Assembly (NCBI GenBank): GCA_963754445.1
Contig: CAVWFT010000002.1
Location: forward strand, 1,860,001 to 1,924,000
Direction: 5' to 3'
DNA length: 64,000 nt
Origin: Bog-473 sp963754445
GTDB lineage: Bacteria; Actinomycetota; Acidimicrobiia; Acidimicrobiales; RAAP-2
In this document: in pieces, positions 1 to 8,461 of the stretch
Layout of the letters: each line of letters starts with the position of its first letter
How positions within the stretch are numbered: the first letter of the stretch is position 1
The notes under the pieces: generated by a model
Told to the model about the DNA's origin: nothing
Database searches by the model: none
Seen by the model: the letters and a program-made list of their open reading frames with translations, nothing else
Made by a program: the position numbers and the translations under genes

Positions 1-43
1 CCGGGCCGTCCCCGGGACGGTGAGCAAAGGGGAGGCCTGCGCC

Positions 44-1150
44 ATGAAATTCGCCCTGTTCTACGAGATCCCGGTGCCCCGGCCCTGGGAGGAGGACAGC
101 GAGCTGATCGCCTACCAGAACACGCTCGAGCAGGCGATCGCCGGCGACCGCTTCGGCTGGCACGCCTTCTGGACCGTCGAGCACCACTTCCTGCAGGAGT
201 ACTCGCACTGCTCGAATCCCGAAGTGCTCTACGGCGCCATCGCCTCGCGCACCGAACGCATCCGGCTCGGCTACGGCGTGCGGCTGATGCCCAAGCCCTA
301 CAACCACCCGGTCCGGACCGCCGAGTCGGCGGCCGTGCTCGACCTGATCTCGAAGGGCCGGGTCGACCTGGGCACCGGGCGCTCGGCCACCCGGGCCGAG
401 ATGGAGGGCTTCGGGGTCAATCCGGCCGAGAGCCGCCGCATGTGGCAAGAGGCGATCGAGCACGTGGTGGGGTGCTGGACGAACGAGGAGTACGAATTCG
501 CCGGCGAGCACTGGCAGATGCCCCGGCGCCGGGTCCAGCCCAAGCCCTGGCAGAAGCCGCACCCGCCCATCTGGGGGGCCACCACGAGCGACGAGGGCCA
601 CGCCCAGGTGGGCGAGCTCGGCCTCGGCCTCTGCTCTTTCGCCGTCGGCCTGCCGCCGTCGGAGGTGCAGCGCAAGATCGACATCTACCGGGCCGCCGTC
701 GAGCGTTGCACCAAGCCCATCGGCGCCTTCGTGCACAATCGAGCGGCGACGTTCACCATGGCCATCTGCGGACCCGACCGCGACAAGGCGATCAGCGAGG
801 CCCGCGAGTCCTTCGAGTGGTACCCCAAGACGGGGGCGCGCCAGATCGCCACGCTGACCGACTGGATGGCGGAACGCAACGAGGAGCTCGGCTCGTACGC
901 CTACGCGGCCGACATGAAGAAGACCGACGACGAGGGCACGCTCGATCTGCTCTCTCTCGAGTACCTCGTCGATGCCAATGCGTGCGTCCTGGGCACGCCC
1001 GACGAGTGCCTCGAGGCGTGCCGGGCCTACGAGGCGGCCGGCGTCGATCTCCTGCTGTGCCTGGTCAACCCCTACAAGGTCTCGCACGAATCGGTGATGC
1101 AGACCATCGAGCTGATGGGCACGGAGGTCATCCCCGCCTTCGCCGACTGA
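44..1150 (+). CDS. LLM-class flavin-dependent oxidoreductase
   Basis: A 368-residue luciferase-like monooxygenase family protein. The N-terminus MKFALFYEIPVPRPW and the stretch FWTVEHHFLQEYSHCSNPE (about residues 46-64) are typical of LLM TIM-barrel enzymes that use FMNH2 or F420H2. An ATG is chosen because GGGGAGG lies 8 bases upstream (29-35); an in-frame start at position 20 has no such site. It stands alone on the plus strand and converges on a quinone oxidoreductase gene 12 bases away. Substrate cannot be told from sequence; actinobacterial homologues often act on xenobiotics, lipids or cofactors. The family call is firm, the cofactor choice is open. Confidence 0.9.
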   Translation: MKFALFYEIPVPRPWEEDSELIAYQNTLEQAIAGDRFGWHAFWTVEHHFLQEYSHCSNPEVLYGAIASRTERIRLGYGVRLMPKPYNHPVRTAESAAVLDLISKGRVDLGTGRSATRAEMEGFGVNPAESRRMWQEAIEHVVGCWTNEEYEFAGEHWQMPRRRVQPKPWQKPHPPIWGATTSDEGHAQVGELGLGLCSFAVGLPPSEVQRKIDIYRAAVERCTKPIGAFVHNRAATFTMAICGPDRDKAISEARESFEWYPKTGARQIATLTDWMAERNEELGSYAYAADMKKTDDEGTLDLLSLEYLVDANACVLGTPDECLEACRAYEAAGVDLLLCLVNPYKVSHESVMQTIELMGTEVIPAFAD

Positions 1151-1162
1151 GCGGCCCGGGGA

Positions 1163-2137
1163 TCAGGGGATCAGCGCGATCTTGCCCACCGTGCGTCGAC
1201 CCAGGAGGTCCTCGAGGGCTCGGGCCACGTCGTCGAGCGGGTACTCGGCCGGGTGCACCGGGTCGAGGGCGCCCGACGCCACCAGTGCCAGCAGGTCGCC
1301 CAGGAGTGCTCGTTGCGCGTCCGCATGCTGCATGGCCCAGATGCCCCAGTCGATCCCGAGCACCGTCCGGTTCCGCAGCAGCACCTGGTTGAGCGGCAGC
1401 GCCGGGATGGTCCCCGAGGCGAACCCGACCACGAGGTAGCGGCCACCGTCACCGAGCGCGCGCAGAGCCGGCTCGGCCAGCTCGCCCCCGACCGGATCGA
1501 GCACGACGTCGACGCCCGTCCCGCCCGCCCAGGACCGGGCCTCGTCCTTGACCGAGGCGGACGCCGGATCGAGCACCGCCTCGGCCCCGGCGGCCAGAGC
1601 GGCGGCGCGCTTCTCCTCGCTCGAGGCCACGCCCAGGACCCGGCATCCGATGGCGCGGGCCACGCCGATGGCGGCCAGCCCCACGCCCCCACCCGCGCCG
1701 AGCACGAGCACCGACTGGCCGGGAGCGGCGGCGGCCCGGTCGCGCAGCGCGTAGAGGCTGGTGCTGTAGCTCTGCGTGAAGGTGGCCGCCCGGGCGAAGT
1801 CCAGCGAGTCGGGAATCGCGGTGACCGAGGCGGCGGAGGCGACCAGGCGAGTGGCGAAGCCTCCGAGGCCCGCCGACACGAGGACCCGGTCGCCCGGCGC
1901 GACACGGTCGACCCCCTCGCCGAGGGCCACCACCGTCCCGGCCGACTCGGTCCCGGGCACGAACGGCACCGGCGGCTTGATCTGGTACTGGCCGCCGACG
2001 AAGAGCGCGTCGACGTAGTTGACGCCGGCTGCGGCAATGGCGACGGCCACCGTGCCCGGCCCGGGTTCGGGGTCCGGTCGCTCCTCGAGCCGCAACAGCG
2101 ACGGGGGACCGAGCTCGTTGCAGACGACGGCACGCAC
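1163..2137 (-). CDS. NADPH:quinone oxidoreductase, zinc-less MDR family
   Basis: A 324-residue medium-chain dehydrogenase/reductase. The GroES-like N-terminal half carries AAAGVNYVDALFVGGQY (about residues 36-52). The Rossmann half has AGGGVG at residues 148-153 for NADPH. The cysteine/histidine zinc ligands of alcohol dehydrogenases are not apparent, which favours the quinone oxidoreductase branch. The GTG start (MRAVVCNELG) fits the family N-terminus; a longer reading frame upstream runs antisense through the divergent GNAT gene and is not credible. The start lies 25 bases from the divergent GNAT start, so the two genes share a very short promoter region. Likely role: NADPH-dependent reduction of quinones or enones. 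Confidence 0.9.
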   Translation of the reverse strand: MRAVVCNELGPPSLLRLEERPDPEPGPGTVAVAIAAAGVNYVDALFVGGQYQIKPPVPFVPGTESAGTVVALGEGVDRVAPGDRVLVSAGLGGFATRLVASAASVTAIPDSLDFARAATFTQSYSTSLYALRDRAAAAPGQSVLVLGAGGGVGLAAIGVARAIGCRVLGVASSEEKRAAALAAGAEAVLDPASASVKDEARSWAGGTGVDVVLDPVGGELAEPALRALGDGGRYLVVGFASGTIPALPLNQVLLRNRTVLGIDWGIWAMQHADAQRALLGDLLALVASGALDPVHPAEYPLDDVARALEDLLGRRTVGKIALIP

Positions 2138-2162
2138 GGGCGGCCACGCTACCGTCGTCGCG

Positions 2163-2648
2163 GTGACCGCGGTCCGACCAGCCCGACCCGAGGACCTCGT
2201 GCTCCTCCCCGACATCGAGGCCGCCGCCGACACGCTCTTCGGCCGCCGCGGGATCGGCCCGCTCCCCGGACCCGGCACGGCGTCGGACTTCGCGGCCGCC
2301 CTCGTCGTGTTCGTGGCCGGCGACCCGCCCGTGGGCCTCGCCCGCATCGACGACCTGGCCGGTGGGGCTCACCTCGAGCAGCTCTCGGTCCATCCCGACC
2401 ACGGACGCCGCGGGGTCGGTCGGGCACTCCTGCGGGCCAGCGTCGAATGGGCCGCCGCACAGGGCTACGAGCAGCTCACGCTGGCCACCTACCGTGACAT
2501 CCCCTGGAACGGCCCCTTCTACGCCTCGGAGGGTTTCGTCGAGCTGGGTCAGGTAGACGCCTGGTACGCCAGCCGCGGCCTGCCGCCCGAAGAACCGGTC
2601 ATGACGCGCTACGGCGTCCGCGTCGCGATGGGGCGGGCGCTCCGCTGA
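2163..2648 (+). CDS. GNAT family N-acetyltransferase
   Basis: A 161-residue GNAT fold protein. The acetyl-CoA pyrophosphate loop is HPDHGRRGVGRALL (about residues 77-90), followed by the family's FYASEGFVELG near the C-terminus. The GTG start gives MTAVRPARPEDL, the usual beta-1 start of the family; the longer frame upstream is antisense to the oxidoreductase. The 3' end overlaps the convergent Tag gene by 50 bases. Acceptor substrate unknown. Confidence 0.85.
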   Translation: MTAVRPARPEDLVLLPDIEAAADTLFGRRGIGPLPGPGTASDFAAALVVFVAGDPPVGLARIDDLAGGAHLEQLSVHPDHGRRGVGRALLRASVEWAAAQGYEQLTLATYRDIPWNGPFYASEGFVELGQVDAWYASRGLPPEEPVMTRYGVRVAMGRALR

Positions 2649-3222
2649 CCTCGCCGTGGCGGAAGCAGCCGACCAGGTGGTCGTTCACCAGCCCGGCGGC
2701 CTGGAGGTGGGCGTAGCAGACCGTCGGTCCCACGAAGCCGAAGCCGCGCCGGCGCAGGTCCTTGCTGAGCGCCTCCGACTCGGGCGACGTGGCGGGCAGC
2801 TGTGCGGTGCGCCGCCAGGAGTTGACCACGGGGCGGCCGCCGACGAAGCCCCAGATGTAGGTGTCGAACGAGCCGAACTCCTCCTGCACCTCGAGGAAGA
2901 CCCGGGCGTTGCGCACGGTGGCCTCCACCTTGGCCCGGTTGCGGATGATGCCGGGGTCCAAGAGGAGCTTCTCGATCTTCGCCGGCGTGTAGCGGGCCAC
3001 CTTGACCGCGTCGAAGCCGGCGAAGGCCTTGCGATAGCCGGCCCGGCGCTTGAGGATGGTCGACCAGCTCAACCCGGCCTGGGCCCCCTCGAGGATGAGG
3101 AACTCGAAGTGGGTGGCGTCGTCATGGACCGGCACGCCCCATTCCGTGTCGTGGTACGCCACCATCTCGGGGTCGCTGCCCGCCCAGTCGCAGCGCACCG
3201 GCTGGGATGCGTCGGCCCTCAT
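2599..3222 (-). CDS. tag: DNA-3-methyladenine glycosylase I
   Basis: A 207-residue protein matching Tag, which removes 3-methyladenine from alkylated DNA in base excision repair. The zinc-site residues of E. coli Tag are present: Cys11 in RCDWAG, His24 in AYHDTEWGVP, and the His and Cys of VNDHLVGC near the C-terminus. GLSWSTILKRRAGYRKAF is the helix-hairpin region. It is slightly longer than E. coli Tag because of an Arg/Ser-rich tail, and that tail lies in the 50-base overlap with the convergent GNAT gene. The ATG overlaps the stop of the upstream GNAT gene by 4 bases, so the two are probably translationally coupled. Confidence 0.93.
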   Translation of the reverse strand: MRADASQPVRCDWAGSDPEMVAYHDTEWGVPVHDDATHFEFLILEGAQAGLSWSTILKRRAGYRKAFAGFDAVKVARYTPAKIEKLLLDPGIIRNRAKVEATVRNARVFLEVQEEFGSFDTYIWGFVGGRPVVNSWRRTAQLPATSPESEALSKDLRRRGFGFVGPTVCYAHLQAAGLVNDHLVGCFRHGEVSGAPAPSRRGRRSAS

Positions 3223-3800
3223 GACGCCACCGTAGGGGCGAGCTGTGACGGCGTGACCCGATAGAGCACGTGGGGCCGGAGCGGGCTGCCCTCGGGCAGG
3301 CGGGGATAGACGAAGTCGCCGCCCTCGTCGCGCACCATGCCCAGGCGGCGCATGACCGCCTGCGAGCGCACGTTGCGCACCGCGGTGAAGGCGATGATCT
3401 CGTCGAGACCACACTCGTCGAAGCCGTGGCGCAGTGCGGTGGCGGCGGCCTCGGTGGCGTAGCCCCGCCCCCAGTGGTCGGGGTGCAGTCGCCAGCCCAC
3501 CTCGACCGCGGGTCCGGGCGGCAGGTCGGCCCCGACCCGGTGCAGCCCGACCATGCCGACGAAGGCGGGACCCCCGGTCACCTCCACGGCCCAGAAGCCG
3601 AAGCCCTCCCGCCCGATCTCCTCGTTGACGAAGTCGGCCAGGTCGTCGCTCTCGGCCCGGCTCGGCGTCGACCCGAGGGTGGCCACGACGTCGGGGTGGG
3701 TGTTCAGCGCGAAGAACGGTTCCTTGTCCATGGCGGTGAACGGTCGGAGCAGCAGGCGTGGCGACCCGATGGTCACGTGGGCGCCCGATTCGCTCGGCAT
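3219..3800 (-). CDS. GNAT family N-acetyltransferase, RimJ/RimL type
   Basis: A 193-residue acetyltransferase of the RimJ/RimL-like class. The start ITIGSPRLLLRPFTAMD-like pattern (residues 10-26, here VTIGSPRLLLRPFTAMD), HPDHWGRGYATEAA as the acetyl-CoA loop and VRNVRSQAVMRRLGM near the C-terminus are diagnostic. RimJ/L members acetylate ribosomal protein N-termini, but many paralogues modify small molecules, so the acceptor is not assignable. It is the upstream partner of tag in a two-gene leftward operon. Confidence 0.87.
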   Translation of the reverse strand: MPSESGAHVTIGSPRLLLRPFTAMDKEPFFALNTHPDVVATLGSTPSRAESDDLADFVNEEIGREGFGFWAVEVTGGPAFVGMVGLHRVGADLPPGPAVEVGWRLHPDHWGRGYATEAAATALRHGFDECGLDEIIAFTAVRNVRSQAVMRRLGMVRDEGGDFVYPRLPEGSPLRPHVLYRVTPSQLAPTVAS

Positions 3801-3810
3801 GGATCGGGAG

Positions 3811-5478
3811 TCAGTCCTGCTGGGCGCCGACCGCCGTTTCGGCAGCCCAGCGGTAGTCCGCCTTTCCCGAGGGCGAGCGCTGGACCCGGTCCACGAAGAC
3901 CACGTCCTTGGGCAGCTTGTAGCGGGCGATGTAGCCCGAGGCGTGCTCGACGATGGAGGCCTGGTCGCTGCTCGTGCCCTCGGCCAGCTGGACCACGGCG
4001 ACCACTTCTGAGCCCCAGCGCTCCGAGGGCCGTCCGGTGACGACCACGTCGGCCACCGCCGGGTGTCCGGCGATGGCCCGCTCCACCTCCTCGACGAAGA
4101 TCTTCTCGCCGCCCGAGTTCACCGTCACCGAGTCGCGCCCGAGCAGCTCGATGGTGCCGTCGGCCAGATACCGGGCCCGATCGCCCGGGATCGAATAGCG
4201 GACCCCGTCGATCTCGGGGAACGTGCGCGCCGTCTTGGCCTCGTCGCGGTAGTAGCCGAGCGGGACGTTGCCGGTCTGGGCCAGCCAACCCATGCCCTCG
4301 TGCCCCGGGGCGAGCACGTGGGCCAGGTCCTCGTCGACCACCACCGTGCCGGGCCCCGGGAGGAACGACCCCACGGCGACGCCGTCGACCGAGGTGACGT
4401 GCATCTGGGCCCCGGTCTCCGACGAGCCGGCCGAATCCGAGATGACCAGGTTGGGCAGGCGTTCGAGCGCCATGGCCCGCACCGCGGGCGTGAGGGGCGC
4501 GCCTCCGTTGCCGACGGCGAAGAAGGAGGAGAGGTCGTAGTCCTTCTTGTCGAGTTGGAGCACCAGCGGTCGCAGAATGGCGTCGCCGACGATGGTCATG
4601 GTGTTGGCCTTCTCGCGCTCGACCGTCGTCCAGACGTCGTCGGGATCGACCCGGCGGGTGTCGTGAGGGAAGATCAACGTCGCGCCCTGGGCCATGAGCA
4701 TGAAGCAGGCCCACTGGGCGGCGCCGTGCATCAGCGGGGGCAGGACGAGCAGCTTGAGGGGCGTGCTCTCGGCCAGGCGCTCGGTCAGTCCCTCGTAGCT
4801 GGTGATGATCTCCCAGGTGCCCACCTTCCGGCCGCCCATGGCCGCCATGAAGATGTCGTGCTGGCGCCAGAGCACGCCTTTGGGCATGCCCGTGGTGCCC
4901 CCCGTGTAGAGCACGTAGAGGTCGTCGGGAGAGGGGTCGACCGGTGCGCCCTCGGGCGACGCGCCGGCCAGGGCCTCCTCGTACCAGACCGCCCCGGGGA
5001 GGAGGGGGTGCCCCGATTCGTCCTCGACCTGGAGCAACACGTCGGGTGGGGTGTCGAGCGTGGGCAGGACCTCGGCCAGGGTGGGCGCGAGGGAGGAGTG
5101 CAAGATGACGGCCCGGGGCCGGGCGTCGTTGAGCAGGTAGCGCAGCTCCTCACCTACGTAGCGGTAGTTCACGTTGAGGGGTGCCGTGCGGGAGCCGAAG
5201 CAGCCCAGCATGCCCTCGAGGTACTCGTTCCCGTTGTAGAGGGCCAGGGCGACCATGTCCTGGCCCGACTCCCAGTTCTCGAGCTCCGAGCGCTCGCGCG
5301 TCGCCCCCAGCCCCCGGGCCGCCAGGTAGGAGGCCAGGCGCTTGGAGCGCTCCTGTAGATCGCTGTAGGTCAGTCTGCGGTCACGCCAGACGATGCACGC
5401 ACGGTCGGCCAGGCTCTCGACCAGAACGTCGAACGCCTTGGCCAGGTTGAATTCGGTGGGTTCGGTGGGGGCGGACAC
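3811..5478 (-). CDS. Acyl-CoA synthetase, FadD19/FadD17-like
   Basis: A 555-residue ANL-superfamily adenylating enzyme. It makes an acyl-AMP and then the CoA thioester. The P-loop-like A3 motif is YTGGTTGMPKGV (191-202), followed by LWRQ, a residue pattern I associate with mycobacterial FadD19/FadD17 steroid side-chain ligases. A second signature is SDSAGSSETGAQ. The C-terminal catalytic lysine region is SPSGKADYRWA. The GTG start gives MSAPTEPTEFNLAKAF; a longer frame overlaps the divergent dehydrogenase promoter. Steroid or fatty acyl substrate is inference from motif similarity. It lies 67 bases from a divergent aldehyde dehydrogenase. Confidence 0.88.
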   Translation of the reverse strand: MSAPTEPTEFNLAKAFDVLVESLADRACIVWRDRRLTYSDLQERSKRLASYLAARGLGATRERSELENWESGQDMVALALYNGNEYLEGMLGCFGSRTAPLNVNYRYVGEELRYLLNDARPRAVILHSSLAPTLAEVLPTLDTPPDVLLQVEDESGHPLLPGAVWYEEALAGASPEGAPVDPSPDDLYVLYTGGTTGMPKGVLWRQHDIFMAAMGGRKVGTWEIITSYEGLTERLAESTPLKLLVLPPLMHGAAQWACFMLMAQGATLIFPHDTRRVDPDDVWTTVEREKANTMTIVGDAILRPLVLQLDKKDYDLSSFFAVGNGGAPLTPAVRAMALERLPNLVISDSAGSSETGAQMHVTSVDGVAVGSFLPGPGTVVVDEDLAHVLAPGHEGMGWLAQTGNVPLGYYRDEAKTARTFPEIDGVRYSIPGDRARYLADGTIELLGRDSVTVNSGGEKIFVEEVERAIAGHPAVADVVVTGRPSERWGSEVVAVVQLAEGTSSDQASIVEHASGYIARYKLPKDVVFVDRVQRSPSGKADYRWAAETAVGAQQD

Positions 5479-5545
5479 GGCCCGCACTGTACCGAAGCAG
5501 GCCTCCCGGCGGACCGGGGCACGCGTCATCGGCAAAGATCACGGT

Positions 5546-6898
5546 GTGGACGTACGCAATCCGGCAACCGGCGAGATCATCACGAAGGTCGAGGGACTCA
5601 CGGCCGAGGAGACCGACGCCGCCATCGAGCGGGCCGCGGCGACCTTCGAGTCGTGGCGCGCGGTGGCGCCGGGCGACCGGGCCCGCCTCCTGCGCCGATT
5701 CGCCGCCGCCGTCGATGCACACCTCGACGAGCTGGCCGGCCTCGAGGTGGCCAACGCGGGCCACGTGATCGGCAATGCCCGCTGGGAGGCGGGGAACGTA
5801 CGCGACGTCATCGAGTACTACGCCTCGGCTCCCGAGCGTCAGGTGGGCAAGCAGATCCCGGTCGCCGGCGGCCTCGACGTGACCTTCTTCGAGCCCCTGG
5901 GCGTGGTGGCCGTCATCGTGCCCTGGAACTTTCCGATGGCTATCGCCGGCTGGGGTTTTGCCCCTGCCCTGGCCGCCGGCAACACCGTCGTCCTCAAGCC
6001 GGCCGAGGTGACCCCGCTCAGCGCACTGCGCATCGGCGAGCTGGCCCTCGAGGCGGGGCTACCCGAGGGCGTGCTGCAGATCCTGCCCGGCAAGGGCAGC
6101 GTCGTCGGGGAGCGCTTCGTGGGCCATCCGCTGGTGCGCAAGATCTGCTTCACCGGCTCGACCGAGGTGGGGCGGGGCATCATGCGGGGCTGCGCCGAGC
6201 AGATCAAGCGGATCACCCTCGAGCTGGGAGGCAAGAGCGCCAACATCGTCTTCGCCGACGCCGACCTCGAGCTGGCCGCCGCCCGCGCACCATCGGGAGT
6301 CTTCGACAACGCCGGCCAGGACTGTTGCGCCCGCTCGCGCATCTTGGTCGAGCGCTCGGCCTACGACCGCTTCATGGCCCTGCTCGAGCCGGCCGTGCGC
6401 GGCGTCGTCGTGGGCGACCCGACCGACGAGGCCACCGAGATGGGTCCGCTCATCACCGAGTCCCACCTGTCCAGCGTGGCCTCCTTCGTGCCCGACGACG
6501 CGCCGGTGGCCGTGCGGGGCACGTGCCCCGACGGACCGGGCAACTGGTTCGCACCGACGGTGCTGGCGCCGGTCGATCCCACCGAGCGCGCCGCCACCGA
6601 GGAGATCTTCGGACCGGTCGTGGTCGTCATCCCCTTCGAGGACGAGACCGATGCCGTGCGCCTGGCCAACGACACCCCGTACGGCCTGTCCGGGTCGCTG
6701 TGGACCCGCGACGTCGGCCGGGCGCTGCGCGTCGCCCGGGCGGTGGACACCGGGACGCTGTCGGTCAACTCGCACTCGTCGGTGCGCTACTGGACACCCT
6801 TTGGCGGGGTGAAGCAGTCGGGTATCGGGCGCGAGCTCGGGCCCGACGCGCTCGATGCGTTCAGCGACGTCAAGAACGTCTTCTTCAGCAACGAATAA
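5546..6898 (+). CDS. Aldehyde dehydrogenase (NAD(P)+)
   Basis: A 450-residue ALDH superfamily enzyme that oxidises aldehydes to acids. Cofactor-binding VPWNFPMAIAGW lies near residue 125, LELGGKSANIVF carries the general base Glu227, and NAGQDCCARSR carries the nucleophile, most likely Cys260. The EEIFGPV motif is near the C-terminus. The GTG start gives MDVRNPATGE, the normal ALDH beginning; no good ribosome site is seen. An SDR dehydrogenase follows after 32 bases, so alcohol-to-aldehyde-to-acid oxidation by the pair is plausible. Confidence 0.9.
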   Translation: MDVRNPATGEIITKVEGLTAEETDAAIERAAATFESWRAVAPGDRARLLRRFAAAVDAHLDELAGLEVANAGHVIGNARWEAGNVRDVIEYYASAPERQVGKQIPVAGGLDVTFFEPLGVVAVIVPWNFPMAIAGWGFAPALAAGNTVVLKPAEVTPLSALRIGELALEAGLPEGVLQILPGKGSVVGERFVGHPLVRKICFTGSTEVGRGIMRGCAEQIKRITLELGGKSANIVFADADLELAAARAPSGVFDNAGQDCCARSRILVERSAYDRFMALLEPAVRGVVVGDPTDEATEMGPLITESHLSSVASFVPDDAPVAVRGTCPDGPGNWFAPTVLAPVDPTERAATEEIFGPVVVVIPFEDETDAVRLANDTPYGLSGSLWTRDVGRALRVARAVDTGTLSVNSHSSVRYWTPFGGVKQSGIGRELGPDALDAFSDVKNVFFSNE

Positions 6899-6930
6899 CC
6901 CGGCCCCGTCCCGCACTCCCTGGAGGATCC

Positions 6931-7716
6931 ATGAGCGACACCGTGCCCTACGCCCACCGACTGGTCGACCGTGTCGCCGTCGTGACCGGGGGTGCCAGCG
7001 GCATCGGCCGCGCCATGTGCGAACGCTTCGCTTCCGAAGGGGCCTCGGTGGCCGTGGTCGATCTGGACGAGTCCGCCGGCGGAGCCGTCGCCGCGGCGAT
7101 CGGGGGCCGCTACGTGAAGGCTGACGTGACGTCGGCCCAAGAGGTGGAGTCGATGTACGAGGAGGTGGCCGGAGCCTTCGGCGGCATCGACATCTGCTGC
7201 AACAACGCCGGGATCAGCCCACCGGACGACGATTCGATCCTCGATACCGGTCTCGACGCCTGGGACCGGGTGCAGCGGGTCAATCTCACCTCGGTCTATC
7301 TGTGTTGCAAGTTCGCCCTGCCCCATCTGCTGGCTCGTGGGAAGGGCTCGATCATCAACACGGCGTCGTTCGTGGCCGTCATGGGCGCGGCGACGAGTCA
7401 GATCAGCTACACGGCGTCGAAGGGCGGCGTCCTGGCCATGTCGCGCGAGCTCGGCGTCCAGTTCGCTCGCCAGGGGGTCCGGGTGAACGCGCTGTGCCCG
7501 GGGCCGGTGAACACGCCGCTGCTCCAGGAGCTCTTCGCCAAGGACCCCGAGCGTGCGGCGCGACGGCTGGTGCACATCCCGATGGGTCGCTTCGGTGAAG
7601 CCGCCGAGATCGCGGCCGCCGCTGCGTTCTTGGCCAGTGACGACTCGTCGTTCATCACCGCGTCGTCGTTTCTCGTTGACGGCGGGATCTCCGGCGCGTA
7701 CGTCACGCCCCTGTGA
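6931..7716 (+). CDS. SDR family oxidoreductase
   Basis: A 261-residue classical short-chain dehydrogenase. The Rossmann motif TGGASGIG is at residues 19-26, NNAGIS follows in the middle, and the catalytic YTASKGG motif is present with its upstream Ser. RVNALCPGPVNTPLL is the standard SDR substrate-loop region. TGGAGG (6921-6926) precedes the ATG by a good distance. It is probably co-transcribed with the upstream aldehyde dehydrogenase. Substrate unknown; a hydroxy-acyl or alcohol group would fit the neighbourhood. Confidence 0.92.
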   Translation: MSDTVPYAHRLVDRVAVVTGGASGIGRAMCERFASEGASVAVVDLDESAGGAVAAAIGGRYVKADVTSAQEVESMYEEVAGAFGGIDICCNNAGISPPDDDSILDTGLDAWDRVQRVNLTSVYLCCKFALPHLLARGKGSIINTASFVAVMGAATSQISYTASKGGVLAMSRELGVQFARQGVRVNALCPGPVNTPLLQELFAKDPERAARRLVHIPMGRFGEAAEIAAAAAFLASDDSSFITASSFLVDGGISGAYVTPL

Positions 7717-8461
7717 TCGCAGCGTCCTGAGGGAAGGCCTCCTGAGGGAAGGCCTCCGGGTGGCGCACGGTCCGCGGAGGCGGTGGTGGCGCAATGTGGT
7801 GTCGGCCCGGCCCTCCATGGGGATGAGTTGGGGACGGGAGTCGACGCCGTTGGGGATGACCCGCAGAAACATGGGGACAACCCCTGGATTTCGCGAATCC
7901 TCCTTGACCTCGTGTGAGCGGTGGCGCAATCTGTCTCCAGTTCGGAGACGAAAGCCCGCCGAACCTCAAGTGAGCGCCGAAAGGTGCGAGCGAGGGAAGC
8001 CCAAAGGGAAGCCGCAAGGCAGAACGGCGGGAAGCCGAGAGAACGCTGCAAGGCGGGATCGAGGGATGGGAGCGCACCCCGCGAGGGGAGCGTGACCGGA
8101 GCGGGCTGGAGGATCCGACCTGAGGTGGTCCGTGGTGTGTCACGGCGGCTTCCCTGGAGCCGACGGGGCCGGAGCGGGCGGGAGTTGTCCGACACGACTT
8201 CCGTCAGTGTCCAGCGGGTCACCGCGGATGTAGCCCCGAGGAGCACGGGAGGCTTCGGCCGAACGGTTACTCGGGGTTGCGCCGCGTCCAGGGTTCGGCG
8301 GTTTCTTCGCGTGTCGCCCCGAACCCTGTGACGCGCCCGCACGCAATTCGGAAGGTGCCAGCTGCCCCGAGCCGGAAAAGGGGTCGGGAAGAATTCGCGC
8401 TGAGGCCCAGGCCAGACCGTCGGCCTGCGGGTGCGGGATCAGGCCCCGAGGGCCACTGCCG
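7717..8461. other. 745-bp intergenic region without a convincing gene
   Basis: No frame on either strand looks like protein: the long frames are arginine/proline-rich and match no family I know. The region holds a 15-base tandem duplication at its left edge, an 11-base direct repeat GGTGGCGCAAT (7785-7795 and 7920-7930), and three copies of GGGAAGCC (7993-8000, 8005-8012, 8028-8035). It could contain an unannotated RNA, 3' UTRs of the two converging operons, or scars of past insertions. I could not match it to RNase P RNA, tmRNA or SRP RNA. Confidence 0.6.
7726..7755. repeat. 15-bp perfect tandem duplication
   Basis: CCTGAGGGAAGGCCT occurs twice head to tail (7726-7740, 7741-7755), starting 10 bases after the SDR stop codon. 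It is consistent with slippage or a small target duplication. Confidence 0.9.

Noticed and set aside
4063..5358. 431-codon plus-strand frame
   Set aside because: Antisense shadow of the acyl-CoA synthetase, His/Gly/Arg-rich and without a family match.
5653..7716. 687-codon plus-strand frame
   Set aside because: Its first two thirds are an out-of-frame reading of the aldehyde dehydrogenase; only the SDR part from 6931 is real.
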